Positions 42,651 to 51,293 of a stretch of DNA of 53,227 bases are shown here, one piece after another. Both the position numbers and the translations under genes were made by a program. The DNA comes from Acidimicrobiales bacterium (lineage in GTDB: Bacteria > Actinomycetota > Acidimicrobiia > Acidimicrobiales > SHLQ01): NCBI GenBank assembly GCA_020629375.1, contig JAHDDK010000003.1:75913-129139 (forward strand). Reading direction: 5' to 3'. Position 1 is the stretch's first letter, and the number at the start of each line of letters is the position of its first letter. The notes beneath the pieces are model-generated. The model saw nothing but the letters and a program-made list of their open reading frames with translations, was not told where the DNA came from and searched no databases.

Positions 42651-43394
42651 ATGACGGTTACCGAAGAACCCCTCGCTACGGGGGACGTCGAGCCTGGGCG
42701 AGTCGCTCGGGAAAAGCATCCTCGTGCAATCCGGTGGATGCACTGGATCAACTTCCCGGTGCTCACGATCATGATCTGGTCGGGGCTGCGGATCTACTGG
42801 TCGTTCGACGTGAGTCGCGTTCCGTCGATTCGGTTTGGGGAAGAGACACTGTTTCCGGAGGGCTTCTACGACGTCCTTCAGCTCGATCGCAAACTCGCGC
42901 GGGGCATGGCGTTCCACTTCAGCTTCGGCTGGATTTTCTTGATCAACGGGCTCCTCTACGTGGCCTATCTGGCCGCGAGCCGAGAGTGGAAGCACGTCGT
43001 CCCGGGCCGTCAGGCCTTCAAGGACGCGTGGGGCACGCTGCTCCACGACCTGCGCATCCGCAAGGAGGTGCCAGTTCACGGCAAGTACAACGCGCTGCAG
43101 CAGATCGCGTACACCGGGGTCACGGTGCTTGGGTTTCTGGCCGTCGCGACCGGCTTTGCGATCTACAAGCCCACACAGCTCGCCTGGCTTACGACCATGT
43201 TCGGCGGCTACACGTCGGCACGACTCATCCATTTCGTGGTGACGATGTCGTTCCTCGCCTTCTTCGTGGTTCACATCATCCAGGTGGTCCGAGCCGGGTT
43301 TGGCAACTTCTGGTCGATGATCACGGGCTACGAGCTCGACCCCGCGACGGTCGCGGTGACGAGCAACGAGGATCGGGAGGTGCACGATGTCTGA
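42651..43394 (+). CDS. b-type cytochrome membrane subunit (formate dehydrogenase gamma / Ni-Fe hydrogenase cytochrome b type)
   Basis: The 247-aa integral membrane protein has four hydrophobic helices with candidate haem-ligand histidines: HPRAIRWMHWINFPVL near the first helix, GMAFHFSFGWIFLINGLLY, RLIHFVVTMSFLAFFVVHIIQ near the last. It likely links the quinone pool to the adjacent molybdenum enzyme. It overlaps the next gene by 8 bp. Confidence 0.85.
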   Translation: MTVTEEPLATGDVEPGRVAREKHPRAIRWMHWINFPVLTIMIWSGLRIYWSFDVSRVPSIRFGEETLFPEGFYDVLQLDRKLARGMAFHFSFGWIFLINGLLYVAYLAASREWKHVVPGRQAFKDAWGTLLHDLRIRKEVPVHGKYNALQQIAYTGVTVLGFLAVATGFAIYKPTQLAWLTTMFGGYTSARLIHFVVTMSFLAFFVVHIIQVVRAGFGNFWSMITGYELDPATVAVTSNEDREVHDV

Positions 43395-44139
43395 TCACGG
43401 AGTCGAGAAGACCATCACCGAGGCGGAGTTTCGGCGCCGATCGCGCCGATCGTTCCTGACTGGTGTCGCTGGGGTCGCCGCGGGCTACGGCAGCTGGCGG
43501 TGGATCCAGAATCAGGCGACCGATAACCGCATTCCGGGTGTGCTGCGCGACGTGCACGAATTGAATGGCGACATCTGGCAGGCCCTCTACGACCCGGACC
43601 GGATGGCCCCGACCTTCGATCCGTCCGAGGCCCGGCCGCTTCGGGTCAACGGTCGTCACGGCGTGCGCGAGGAGATCGATCTCGACGCCTGGGAGATGAT
43701 GGTGATCGGCCGCAACGGCGACACGATCGGGACCCACACGATGGCCGATATCCAAGAGTTGCCCTTCGTCGAGATGACGGTTGAGCACAAGTGCGTCGAA
43801 GGGTGGAGCGAGATCGTCACGTGGGGCGGCACGCCGTTCGCCGGGTTCGCTGCGTGGTATCCCGACGAGGCCGAAGCGCCAATCGTCGGCATGGACACGC
43901 CGAATGAGGAGTACTACGTGAGCCTCGATCGCGATTCGATGCTCCACCCCCAGACGCTGCTCGCGTGGGAGCTGAACGGTGAGCCGCTCACCCAGTTGCA
44001 CGGCGCGCCGCTGCGGTTGGTCACGCCGCTGAAGTACGGGATCAAGCAGATCAAGCGGATCGGCCGGATCATCTTCAGCGACGAACGGACCCCTGACTAC
44101 TGGCACGAGCGCGGCTACGACTGGTACTCGGGCCTGTAG
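43387..44139 (+). CDS. molybdopterin-dependent oxidoreductase, sulfite oxidase / MsrP-like, Tat-exported
   Basis: The 250-aa product has a twin-arginine signal (RRRSRRSFLTGVAGVAAGYG) and an oxidored_molyb domain. The likely molybdenum-ligand Cys is in VEHKCVEGWSE (about 136), followed by WGGTPFAGF, DSMLHPQTLLAWELNGEPLTQLHGAPLRLVTP and KYGIKQIKRIGRI, all typical. It is probably extracytoplasmic and receives or gives electrons through the overlapping cytochrome b. Substrate unknown. Confidence 0.9.
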   Translation: MSDHGVEKTITEAEFRRRSRRSFLTGVAGVAAGYGSWRWIQNQATDNRIPGVLRDVHELNGDIWQALYDPDRMAPTFDPSEARPLRVNGRHGVREEIDLDAWEMMVIGRNGDTIGTHTMADIQELPFVEMTVEHKCVEGWSEIVTWGGTPFAGFAAWYPDEAEAPIVGMDTPNEEYYVSLDRDSMLHPQTLLAWELNGEPLTQLHGAPLRLVTPLKYGIKQIKRIGRIIFSDERTPDYWHERGYDWYSGL

Positions 44140-44168
44140 CTCGGCGCTCGGGTTCGTACACTGCGGCC

Positions 44169-44435
44169 ATGGAGCTGTTCGGGATCTCGATCTTCAACTG
44201 GTTCCTGGCGTTCCTGTTCGGGTATGCGATCATCCGCACCGGCCTCGTCATGTTGCGCGGCATGGCACGCCCAATCCCCGAGCCACCACCACCCGGGGAG
44301 CTGCGCAAGGTGAAGATCATGTACCGCTGTGGGATTTGCGGAACAGAGGTGCGGATGACAGTCGCTCCGGATCAGGAACCGGATCCGCCCCGGCACTGTC
44401 TCGAAGACATGGATCTCGTCGCGCCCATCGAGTGA
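44169..44435 (+). CDS. small membrane protein with C-terminal zinc ribbon
   Basis: The 88-aa product has one N-terminal helix (IFNWFLAFLFGYAIIRTGLVML), a proline-rich linker (ARPIPEPPPPGEL) and a rubredoxin- or ribbon-like end with YRCGICGTEV and PPRHCLEDMDLV. That gives three clear cysteines plus a histidine as possible metal ligands. I recall similar small proteins in actinobacteria, without known function. It follows the molybdenum enzyme by 29 bp. Confidence 0.75.
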   Translation: MELFGISIFNWFLAFLFGYAIIRTGLVMLRGMARPIPEPPPPGELRKVKIMYRCGICGTEVRMTVAPDQEPDPPRHCLEDMDLVAPIE

Positions 44436-44743
44436 TACCGCCTATCGAGTGGATCCGCCCGCGGAGAGAGCCTGTGCAGATTGGCGAGTTGTCCACAGAT
44501 TGACGGTTTGGTGTTCCACGTTGTGGAACAACACAAACAACATCAACAACATCTGCCACTCCACGCGCCTTGAACCCATAGGTTTCAAGGGTCGCGGCGA
44601 TTGTCCCCCACCACGAAGCCCCCTGTGGGAAACGTTGTGGATGCTGTGGATTGACGGGCCAGAAGTGCCTGAATCCCGCAGGAGTTATCCACAGCCTGTG
44701 TGGAACTCTGGGGAGAATTACAACCCTGTTGTTTGCCACACAG
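44436..44743. other. non-coding region with DnaA-box cluster (candidate replication origin or DnaA-binding locus)
   Basis: Over 300 bp without a credible gene. DnaA-box matches are TTGTCCACA (44489-44497), a perfect TTATCCACA (44685-44693), and an inverted pair GTTCCAC-GTT-GTGGAAC (44513-44529). Weaker GTGGA-containing matches lie around 44621-44652 and 44698-44706. An A-rich stretch (ACAACACAAACAACATCAAC, from 44528) lies next to the inverted pair and could be a melting site. crgA, pabA/trpG and the pknB cluster to the right are the genes found close to oriC in mycobacteria. dnaA and dnaN are not in the window. Confidence 0.55.
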
Positions 44744-44773
44744 CCGCAGCGCGAGCCTGTTGCTCGCCTGCGG
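44744..44773 (-). terminator. hairpin after crgA
   Basis: CCGCA/TGCGG and GCGAG/CTCGC form a two-part stem (44744-44755 with 44763-44773) six bases downstream of the crgA stop on the minus strand. No T-run follows. The sequence CCGCAGCGCGAGCC is shared with the hairpin cluster near lysC. Confidence 0.5.
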
Positions 44774-44779
44774 GATGGG

Positions 44780-45061
44780 TCAGCGCAGTCGGGTGGCGGT
44801 GATGATCCCGCCGAGGATGAAGAGCAGCCCGAGGAGGGTGTATCCGTTGTGGGTCGCTCCGGGCAGGATCACTCGGGTGTAGTTGAGGAAGATCACGATC
44901 ATGCCGGCGAGCAGTAGCCCGAAGAGGGTGTAGGTGACCCACGGCGGCGACGGAGTGGTGTCGATCTCCCGGACGGTTTCGACCTGCTTGATGTTGTGCG
45001 GCTGGGTGCCCTTGGGGGTCACTCGACCGCCTTGGACCTTGCGCTTCTTCGGACTGGCCAT
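44780..45061 (-). CDS. crgA: cell division protein CrgA
   Basis: The 93-aa product has a basic N-terminus (ASPKKRKVQGGRVTPKG), then two transmembrane helices (TYTLFGLLLAGMIVIFLNYT and NGYTLLGLLFILGGIITATR) joined by a short loop. This is the CrgA layout. CrgA interacts with FtsZ and septal proteins in actinobacteria. It is divergent from pabA/trpG, 35 bp apart, as in mycobacteria where crgA, trpG and pknB lie together. Confidence 0.88.
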   Translation of the reverse strand: MASPKKRKVQGGRVTPKGTQPHNIKQVETVREIDTTPSPPWVTYTLFGLLLAGMIVIFLNYTRVILPGATHNGYTLLGLLFILGGIITATRLR

Positions 45062-45096
45062 GAAGGCCATCGTAGCCCGGCCGCTAACCTCCACTC

Positions 45097-45672
45097 GTGG
45101 CTGACATCCTCGTGATCGACAACTACGACTCGTTCGTCTACAACCTCGTCCAGTATCTGGGGGAGCTCGGGGCGAATCCGATCGTGCATCGCAACGACGA
45201 GATCGACCTCGCAGGCGTCGAGGCATTGGATCCGGATGGGATCTTGATCTCGCCGGGTCCTGGTACGCCCGACGATGCCGGCGTGAGCAATGACATCATT
45301 CGGGCGGCTCCAGGGCGATGGCCGCTGTTCGGTGTGTGCCTCGGCCTGCAGTGCATCGGCGCGGTGTACGGCGGCGACGTGGTGCGAGCGCCCGATGTGA
45401 TGCACGGCAAGACGTCGTCGATCACGCACACCGACACGGGCGTGTTCGCGGGACTCCCGAATCCGCTCGAGGCGACGCGCTATCACTCGTTGATCGTCGA
45501 ACGAGACACGGTGCCCGCTGAGCTCGAGATCACGGCCGAATCGTCGGACGGGTTGATCATGGGCCTTCGTCATCGAGAGCACGATGTCGAAGGAGTGCAG
45601 TTTCACCCCGAGTCGATCCTGACCGCAGCCGGTCACGACCTGATCAACAACTTCCTGTCCCGCGCTGCCTAG
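45097..45672 (+). CDS. pabA: class I glutamine amidotransferase, anthranilate/para-aminobenzoate synthase component II
   Basis: The 191-aa product has [20 protein letters not shown], the oxyanion strand [12 protein letters not shown], catalytic Cys in [16 protein letters not shown], and the His/Glu pair in [13 protein letters not shown]. It supplies ammonia from glutamine to TrpE or PabB. No synthase partner gene is nearby; the mycobacterial gene in this position is called trpG. The start is GTG. Confidence 0.92.
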   Translation: MADILVIDNYDSFVYNLVQYLGELGANPIVHRNDEIDLAGVEALDPDGILISPGPGTPDDAGVSNDIIRAAPGRWPLFGVCLGLQCIGAVYGGDVVRAPDVMHGKTSSITHTDTGVFAGLPNPLEATRYHSLIVERDTVPAELEITAESSDGLIMGLRHREHDVEGVQFHPESILTAAGHDLINNFLSRAA

Positions 45673-45768
45673 TCCTCGCCAGAAGTGCTCGTGGGTCGAA
45701 TGTGAAGACTTCTCGAACACTGCGTCAATGTGCTTGATCCCGCGGCGCTGCCTACCGATGCTGAACGC

Positions 45769-46047
45769 ATGATCACGCGGAAGACGACCTCTAGCGGCGC
45801 CATCAAGGTGACCTTCGCCCTGCCTCTCGACGCAGCTCCCGAACCGACCTCGGTGACCGGTGACTTCAACGGCTGGGACCCGATGGCACATCCCCTGAAG
45901 AAGCGCAGTAACGGCACCCGAAGCGCGGCGATCGAAGTCCGACCCGGAGATGTTGTTCGATTCAAGTACCTCGCCGACGGCGGCCGGTGGTTCGCCGACA
46001 CCGACGTCGACATCAACGACGACGGAGACAACGTTCTCGCCGCCTGA
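45769..46047 (+). CDS. CBM48-like (isoamylase N-terminal / AMPK glycogen-binding type) domain protein
   Basis: The 92-aa single-domain beta protein has the core IKVTFALPLDA...VTGDFNGWDPMAHPLKKRSNGTRS...FKYLADGGRWFADTD, matching carbohydrate-binding module 48. ATG 45769 (MITRKTT) starts just before the domain; a GTG at 45730 is possible. It may bind glycogen or a related glucan. It ends 9 bp before a 29-bp repeat. Confidence 0.85.
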   Translation: MITRKTTSSGAIKVTFALPLDAAPEPTSVTGDFNGWDPMAHPLKKRSNGTRSAAIEVRPGDVVRFKYLADGGRWFADTDVDINDDGDNVLAA

Positions 46048-46056
46048 CAGTCATCG

Positions 46057-46085
46057 GTAATGAGGGGGTCTGACCCTCTCATTAC
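46057..46085 (-). repeat. 29-bp palindromic repeat, copy E
   Basis: The most symmetric copy: GTAATGAG on the left and CTCATTAC on the right around GGGTCTGACCC. It sits between the convergent stops of the CBM48 gene and pknB, where it could act as a two-way terminator. Confidence 0.93.
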
Positions 46086-46091
46086 ACGGTC

Positions 46092-48305
46092 TTAGCCGTC
46101 GTCGGCGGGGGCTTCGGTCGTGGTTGTCGTCGTTGTGGTAGTGGTTGTTGTCGTCGTGGTCGGAGCGACGGTCGTGGTGGTTGTGGTCTCCTCGGGCGGA
46201 GCTTCTTGGCCGATCACGATGGTGACGATGTCGCCTTCCCGCAGTTCGATGTTCGCTGGCGGGGTCTGGGCGATCACCTTGTTGACGAGGTTGGGGTCGT
46301 CGGTGGGCTCGAAGTCGATGGCGACCTCGAAGCCCAACGCCCGTAGCTGCTGTTCGGCCGAATCACGCAGGAGGTTCTCGACGGCGGGCACCTGGATTCG
46401 GGCCAACCCGCTCGAGACGTAGATCGTCACCAGCTCGCCGCCTCGCAGCAATGCGCCGGCTGCGGGTTCGGTGCGGAGCACGGTGCCCTCTTCGACCTCG
46501 GCGTCGGGTTCTTCGACCTGCGTTGATCGGAAGTCGAGGTCGAAGAGCTGCGAAAGCGCATCGTTGATCGACAAGCCCGTGAGGTCGGGAACGGTGCGTT
46601 CGGACGGGCCAAGCGACACTTCGAGGAACACGATGGAGCCACGTTCGGCGGTCAACCCCGGAAGTGGGTCCTGTCGGATGACTTCGCCTGCGGGCAACAC
46701 GTCGTCGTCGACTTCGCTGATGTCTGCGACGAATCCGAGCCGTCCGAGCTGTCGGACAGCGTCCTCGCGGCTCAGCGCGACGAGGGCCGGGACTTCGATC
46801 TGGCCTTCGGCTTCGGAGACGGTGATCAGCACCGTGGAGCCGGCGGCGACGATCGAGCCGGCGACCGGCTCCTGTCGGAAGACTCGGCCTTCTTGGACGT
46901 CGGAGTTAGCTTCGAACGCGATCTCGGGCACGAGACCCTGTGCTTCGATGAAGCTGATGGCTTGATCCCGCTCGAAGTTGACGAGGTTCTGCACCGTGAC
47001 CTGCTCGTCGGCGAGGGCCGGCACCGTCGTGTCGCTCGGTTCGGCGTCGTCGTCGCGGAGCACGTCGATGAAGGCCTGCGCAAGGAAGGCGAGCAACACG
47101 AGCAGTACCATGAGCGCACCGAAGAAGAGGATGTTGCGCTTCCAGGTGTCGTCGTTGCGGACGACGACCTGTTGGGGCTGGCGCACGGGTTCGGCGTCGA
47201 TCGGGGTCGGCTCGGGCCGGGCGGCCGTGGCGAGGACCGCTGGCTGGGCTGCCGGAGCCGATGGCGCCGCACCTGGCAGGACTTGGGTGCGGTCGTGGTC
47301 CTCTTCGGGTGGGGTCGACCGTCCGGTGACGGGTCGGGCCGGCCGTTCGAGGACCGGGTCGGGCGTGGCGGCCGCCGCACCGCCTGCCGCAACAGCGCCG
47401 GCCCCTCCGCCGGCTGCCGCAGCGCGCTTCGGCGACGACGTGGCGCCGTCGCCGTGGAGCGAGTGTGCTCCCCCCAGGTACCGCTTGAGGTCGGAGGCGA
47501 AGTTGCGCACCGACGGGTAGCGGTTGACCGGGCTCTTGGCCAGGCCTTTGAGGGTGATCGCTTCGAGTGATTGCGCGATGTCGACGCCGAGCTTGCGTGG
47601 GGGCTGGGGTGCCTCCTGGACGTGCTGGCGGGCGATGTCGACCGACGAGTCGCCGATGAAGGGCGGGCGGCCAGTCATCATTTCGTAGAGGACGACGGCG
47701 AGCGAGTAGACGTCGCTGCGGGGATCGACCTTGTGGCCCTGCGCTTGTTCGGGTGAGAGGTAGGTGGCGGTGCCCATCACCGTGCCGGCCTCGGCGGTGA
47801 AGTCGGTGGCGGTGCCGTCGCTCATGGCTTTGGCGATACCGAAGTCGGCGAGCTTGACCTGCCCGTCGGGAGTGATGAGGACGTTGCCGGGCTTGACGTC
47901 CATGTGGACCATGCCCTGGCGATGGGCCGCGTCGAGGGCGGCGGCGACGTCGACGGCGATGGTTGCGGCCCGGTCGGGATGGAGTCGTCCTTCGGCGCGG
48001 AGGATCTCGGCGAGGCTGCGGCCTTCGACGTACTCCATGACGATGAAGGGGGCGCCTTCTTCTTCGCCCTGGTCGAACACGGCCACGATGTTCTGATGGT
48101 TGAGGCTGGCGACGAGTTGGGCTTCGCGGCGAAGGCGTTCGACGAAGTCGGCGTCGGCGGCGAGTTCGTCGCTCAGGACCTTGACGGCGACCGGACGGTT
48201 GAGGAGTTGGTCGCGAGCCAAGAACACATCAGCCGAGCCGCCAGTGGCGAGCTGCCGGTGCAGCTCGTAGCGGCCGGCGAGGACTTCGTAGGGGGCTTCG
48301 GACAT
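46092..48305 (-). CDS. pknB: PknB-type Ser/Thr protein kinase with four PASTA domains
   Basis: The 737-aa product has a kinase domain at about 10-270 (LATGGSADVFLARD loop, AVKVL lysine, DVKPGNVL catalytic loop, ADFGIAK, GTATYLSPEQ, DVYSLAVVLYEM). A Pro/Ala linker, one transmembrane helix near 388-412, and four extracellular PASTA repeats (about 425-700) follow, then a Thr-rich tail. It senses peptidoglycan or lipid II and controls growth and division. The usual HRD motif reads HMD (near 135), so the Arg that reads activation-loop phosphorylation is lost. The ATG at 48305 precedes MSEAPYEVLAGRYEL. No pknA homologue lies in the cluster. Confidence 0.95.
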   Translation of the reverse strand: MSEAPYEVLAGRYELHRQLATGGSADVFLARDQLLNRPVAVKVLSDELAADADFVERLRREAQLVASLNHQNIVAVFDQGEEEGAPFIVMEYVEGRSLAEILRAEGRLHPDRAATIAVDVAAALDAAHRQGMVHMDVKPGNVLITPDGQVKLADFGIAKAMSDGTATDFTAEAGTVMGTATYLSPEQAQGHKVDPRSDVYSLAVVLYEMMTGRPPFIGDSSVDIARQHVQEAPQPPRKLGVDIAQSLEAITLKGLAKSPVNRYPSVRNFASDLKRYLGGAHSLHGDGATSSPKRAAAAGGGAGAVAAGGAAAATPDPVLERPARPVTGRSTPPEEDHDRTQVLPGAAPSAPAAQPAVLATAARPEPTPIDAEPVRQPQQVVVRNDDTWKRNILFFGALMVLLVLLAFLAQAFIDVLRDDDAEPSDTTVPALADEQVTVQNLVNFERDQAISFIEAQGLVPEIAFEANSDVQEGRVFRQEPVAGSIVAAGSTVLITVSEAEGQIEVPALVALSREDAVRQLGRLGFVADISEVDDDVLPAGEVIRQDPLPGLTAERGSIVFLEVSLGPSERTVPDLTGLSINDALSQLFDLDFRSTQVEEPDAEVEEGTVLRTEPAAGALLRGGELVTIYVSSGLARIQVPAVENLLRDSAEQQLRALGFEVAIDFEPTDDPNLVNKVIAQTPPANIELREGDIVTIVIGQEAPPEETTTTTTVAPTTTTTTTTTTTTTTTEAPADDG

Positions 48306-48396
48306 GACCGCACGATGGTACAACCGCTGCTTTCGAAACGCAGATCGAGGCGACATGACGACGCTGCGTCGCGAATCGGGCGGTCCGAGTCGAGAC

Positions 48397-49947
48397 CTAC
48401 CGCTGAGCGTCCGCCCAGGCCTGGAGCACCTGTTGCGCGACGGGTGCGGCGACGCGTCCGCCGGTCTGTTCGCCGGCAACTTCGGACGCTTCGACGATCA
48501 CGGCGACCGCGATTTCGGCTTCGTCCACGGTCGGACCGGCGAAGGCGATGATCCAGGCGTGGGTGGTGTCGATGCCCTCGCCGAGCTGGGCGGTTCCGGT
48601 CTTGGCCCCGACGACGTATCCGTCGACGGCGGTTCGGGTGGCGGTGCCGGACTCGACAACGCCGACCATTGCTTCGCGCAGGGTGCGGGCGGTTGAGTCG
48701 CTCATGACGGTCCGCCATGGCGATGGGTCGGCTTCGTCGATGACTTCGCCGTTGGCACCGACGACGGTGTCGACGAGGTGTGGCCGTGGCAGGTCGCCGT
48801 CGTTGGCGATCGCTGCGGCGACGAGGGCCATCTGCATGGGGGTGGCCTTCACCTCGAACTGGCCGGAGGAGGACTGGGCGAGGACGGGGATGTTGTCGGT
48901 GAGTTCGACGGGTTCGATCCGGTCGGCGCCGAGTTGGTCGAGAAGCCGTGGGTCGACGTCGACGTCGCGCCCGAGTGGTTGGCCGAAGTCGGTCGGCATG
49001 GCCGACTCGACCACGACGGGGTAGTCGAGTGGGAGCGGCTCGTTGAAGCCGAAGGCTTCGGCCATCTCGATGAGCGGGTTGGGGCCGAGGAGTTCGACGG
49101 CGAGTTGTGCGAATCCCGAGTTGCACGACCGCCGGACCAGTTCGCGGAGTGGGCCTCCACAGGTGGACCCGCCGTAGTTGCCGAACGCCCGGTCGGTGAG
49201 GGGCGGGGTGTAGCCGGTGGCGTCGGGAAAGATCGGGGTGTCGAGGTCGGCGGTTCGGGTTTCGATCGCAGCGGCCGCGGTGACCATCTTGAAGGTCGAT
49301 CCGGGGAAGTAGACCTCGCGCACGGTTCGGGGAAGTAGCGGTTGGTCGGGGTCGCCCAGGAGCGTGAGCCGGGCGCTAGTGGCCGCCGCCGCGTCGATGT
49401 CGGCGAGGGTGTTGGGGTCGAAGGTGGGCCACGACCACATGGCCTGCACGGCGCCGGTTCGTGGGTCGAGAGCGACGACTGAGCCTTGGCGATCGCCCAA
49501 CGCGTCGCGGGCTGCGGTCTGGAGGTCGACCCGGAGCGTCGTCTGCAGGTCGGCCGTGCCAACGTCGGAGCCGAGGAGTTCTCGAAGGCCGTCGCCGAGC
49601 GAGTTCGCTTCGCCGCGGAGTTCGTCGTCGTAGTGCCGTTCGAGCCCTTCGTTGCCCGCCTGGAACGACACGTATCCGGTGACGTGGGCGAAGAGCGGGC
49701 CGAGGGGGTACTCGCGCCGGCGGTCGACGGCGCCGTCGTCGAGTTCGACCGATCGGGCGATGACGGTCCCGTCGGCGGTGCGGATCTCGCCGCGCGGCGC
49801 CCCGAAGTCGTCGACGAGGGGCCGTCCGTTGGCGGGGTGTTCGGCGTGGGCGGCGGCGTCGAACACGTGGATCCGGTTGAGTTGGACGAACAGGACGACA
49901 AACGCCACGAGGATCCCGACGCCGAGCCGGCCGATCTGTCGGGTCAT
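48397..49947 (-). CDS. pbpA: penicillin-binding protein 2 / PbpA-type D,D-transpeptidase
   Basis: The 516-aa product has an N-terminal membrane helix (VGILVAFVVLFVQLNRI), a dimerisation region with NGRPLVDDFGAPRGEI and YPLGPLFAHVTGY, and a transpeptidase domain with the active-site Ser in PGSTFKMVTA (SxxK), SCN in RRSCNSGFAQ, and KTG in VGAKTGTAQLG. It cross-links peptidoglycan with the SEDS protein encoded upstream; their ends overlap as ATGA. pknB follows after 91 bp. Confidence 0.94.
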   Translation of the reverse strand: MTRQIGRLGVGILVAFVVLFVQLNRIHVFDAAAHAEHPANGRPLVDDFGAPRGEIRTADGTVIARSVELDDGAVDRRREYPLGPLFAHVTGYVSFQAGNEGLERHYDDELRGEANSLGDGLRELLGSDVGTADLQTTLRVDLQTAARDALGDRQGSVVALDPRTGAVQAMWSWPTFDPNTLADIDAAAATSARLTLLGDPDQPLLPRTVREVYFPGSTFKMVTAAAAIETRTADLDTPIFPDATGYTPPLTDRAFGNYGGSTCGGPLRELVRRSCNSGFAQLAVELLGPNPLIEMAEAFGFNEPLPLDYPVVVESAMPTDFGQPLGRDVDVDPRLLDQLGADRIEPVELTDNIPVLAQSSSGQFEVKATPMQMALVAAAIANDGDLPRPHLVDTVVGANGEVIDEADPSPWRTVMSDSTARTLREAMVGVVESGTATRTAVDGYVVGAKTGTAQLGEGIDTTHAWIIAFAGPTVDEAEIAVAVIVEASEVAGEQTGGRVAAPVAQQVLQAWADAQR

Positions 49948-51293
49948 GAGGCGTCCCCGGAGTCGACGACGGTCGCCCCGACCGGAAGGGACCGCTCACG
50001 TTCGACCGGAAGGTTGGGTGCCGTCGCACCTTCGTGGGAGATGCGGAGCAGTAGCGCGACGAGCACCCAGTTGGCGACGAGTGAGGATCCGCCGTAGCTG
50101 ACGAACGGCAACGTGATGCCGGTGAGGGGCACGACCCGGATGACGCCGCCGATGATCACGAAGGCCTGGACGGCGAGAAGGGTCGACAACGCGGTCGCCA
50201 ACAAGGTGCCGAAGTCGTCGCGGGCGCCGATCGCGATCCGGAGCCCGCTGGCGGCGATCGCAACGAACGCGATGAGGACACCTGCGGAACCGACGAGGCC
50301 GAGCTCTTCGCCGATGGCGGCGAAGATGAAGTCGGTTTCGATCTCGGGGATCCGGTACGGCTGGCCGCGGCCGGGTCCGGTGCCGGTGATGCCGCCGTTG
50401 GCGAGAGCGAAGGTCGCTTCGACCGGTTGGAAGCCGTCGCCCTTCGGGTCGGACCAGGGGTCGATCCAAATCGTGATGCGGTCGTTGACGTGCCCGAATG
50501 TGCCTGCCGCCACCCACCCCCCGAGAGCGAACACGCCGAGCCCGCCGACTAGGTAGGCGATTCGGTCGGTCGCCACCCACAACATGATGATGACGAGGAG
50601 GAAGAACAGCAGTGACGAGCCGAGGTCCTTCTCGGCGACCATGACGACGAGGGAGATGCCCCACGCCGCGGCGACGGGGGCGAGGTGTCGGGGTTCGGGG
50701 AGTCGGCTGCTGCTGCGCGATGCCGCCAGCAGGTCGCGCTTTTCGGCGAGGTAGCTCGCGATGAACACGGCGAGGGCGATCTTCGCGAATTCGCCAGGCT
50801 GGAAGTTGATCGGCCCGAACCGCACCCAGATCCGGGCGCCGTTCACTTCTCGACCAATCATGGGCAGCAGCGGCATGACGAGAAGCACGAGACCGCCAAC
50901 GGCGGCGAGCCACCGGTAGGTGTCGAGCATGGTGGCCCGTCGGACGAACACGAGTGTGGCGGTGAAGGCGACAACGCCGACGGCGGTCCACGTGGATTGT
51001 TGACCCGGTAGCGAGCCGGCGTTGGAGATGTCGCCGGCGAGCCTGGCGATGAACACGTACCCGATGCCGTTGAGTAGGGCGACGAGCGGAAGGATCGTCG
51101 GGTCGGCGGCGGGAGCGAACCGTCGGACGACGAGATGGGCGCCTCCGAGCAGGCCGAGGACGACGCCGAGGAAGGGCACCAGGTCGGCGGGCATGGTCGC
51201 CGTCCGGCCGAGCGTGGCCAGGGCGTAGGCGCCGATCGTGATCGCCCCGGCGGCGATCAGAAGGGTCAGCTCTCGGTTTCGGGGGTTTCGCAT
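49944..51293 (-). CDS. rodA: FtsW/RodA/SpoVE family peptidoglycan glycosyltransferase
   Basis: The 449-aa SEDS membrane protein has about ten or more helices, with NGARIWVRFGPINFQPGEFAKIALAVFIASYL, VMVAEKDLGSSLLFFL, and the C-terminal GLVGS...PLTGITLPFVSYGGSSLVANW, all signature regions. It polymerises glycan strands with PbpA. The ATG at 51293 lies inside the end of pstP (28-bp overlap). Confidence 0.94.
   Translation of the reverse strand: MRNPRNRELTLLIAAGAITIGAYALATLGRTATMPADLVPFLGVVLGLLGGAHLVVRRFAPAADPTILPLVALLNGIGYVFIARLAGDISNAGSLPGQQSTWTAVGVVAFTATLVFVRRATMLDTYRWLAAVGGLVLLVMPLLPMIGREVNGARIWVRFGPINFQPGEFAKIALAVFIASYLAEKRDLLAASRSSSRLPEPRHLAPVAAAWGISLVVMVAEKDLGSSLLFFLLVIIMLWVATDRIAYLVGGLGVFALGGWVAAGTFGHVNDRITIWIDPWSDPKGDGFQPVEATFALANGGITGTGPGRGQPYRIPEIETDFIFAAIGEELGLVGSAGVLIAFVAIAASGLRIAIGARDDFGTLLATALSTLLAVQAFVIIGGVIRVVPLTGITLPFVSYGGSSLVANWVLVALLLRISHEGATAPNLPVERERSLPVGATVVDSGDAS

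Noticed and set aside
44449..44802. 117-aa open frame across the DnaA-box region
   Set aside because: It has no start signal, an odd composition rich in Trp, Asn and Cys, and runs into the end of crgA on the other strand.
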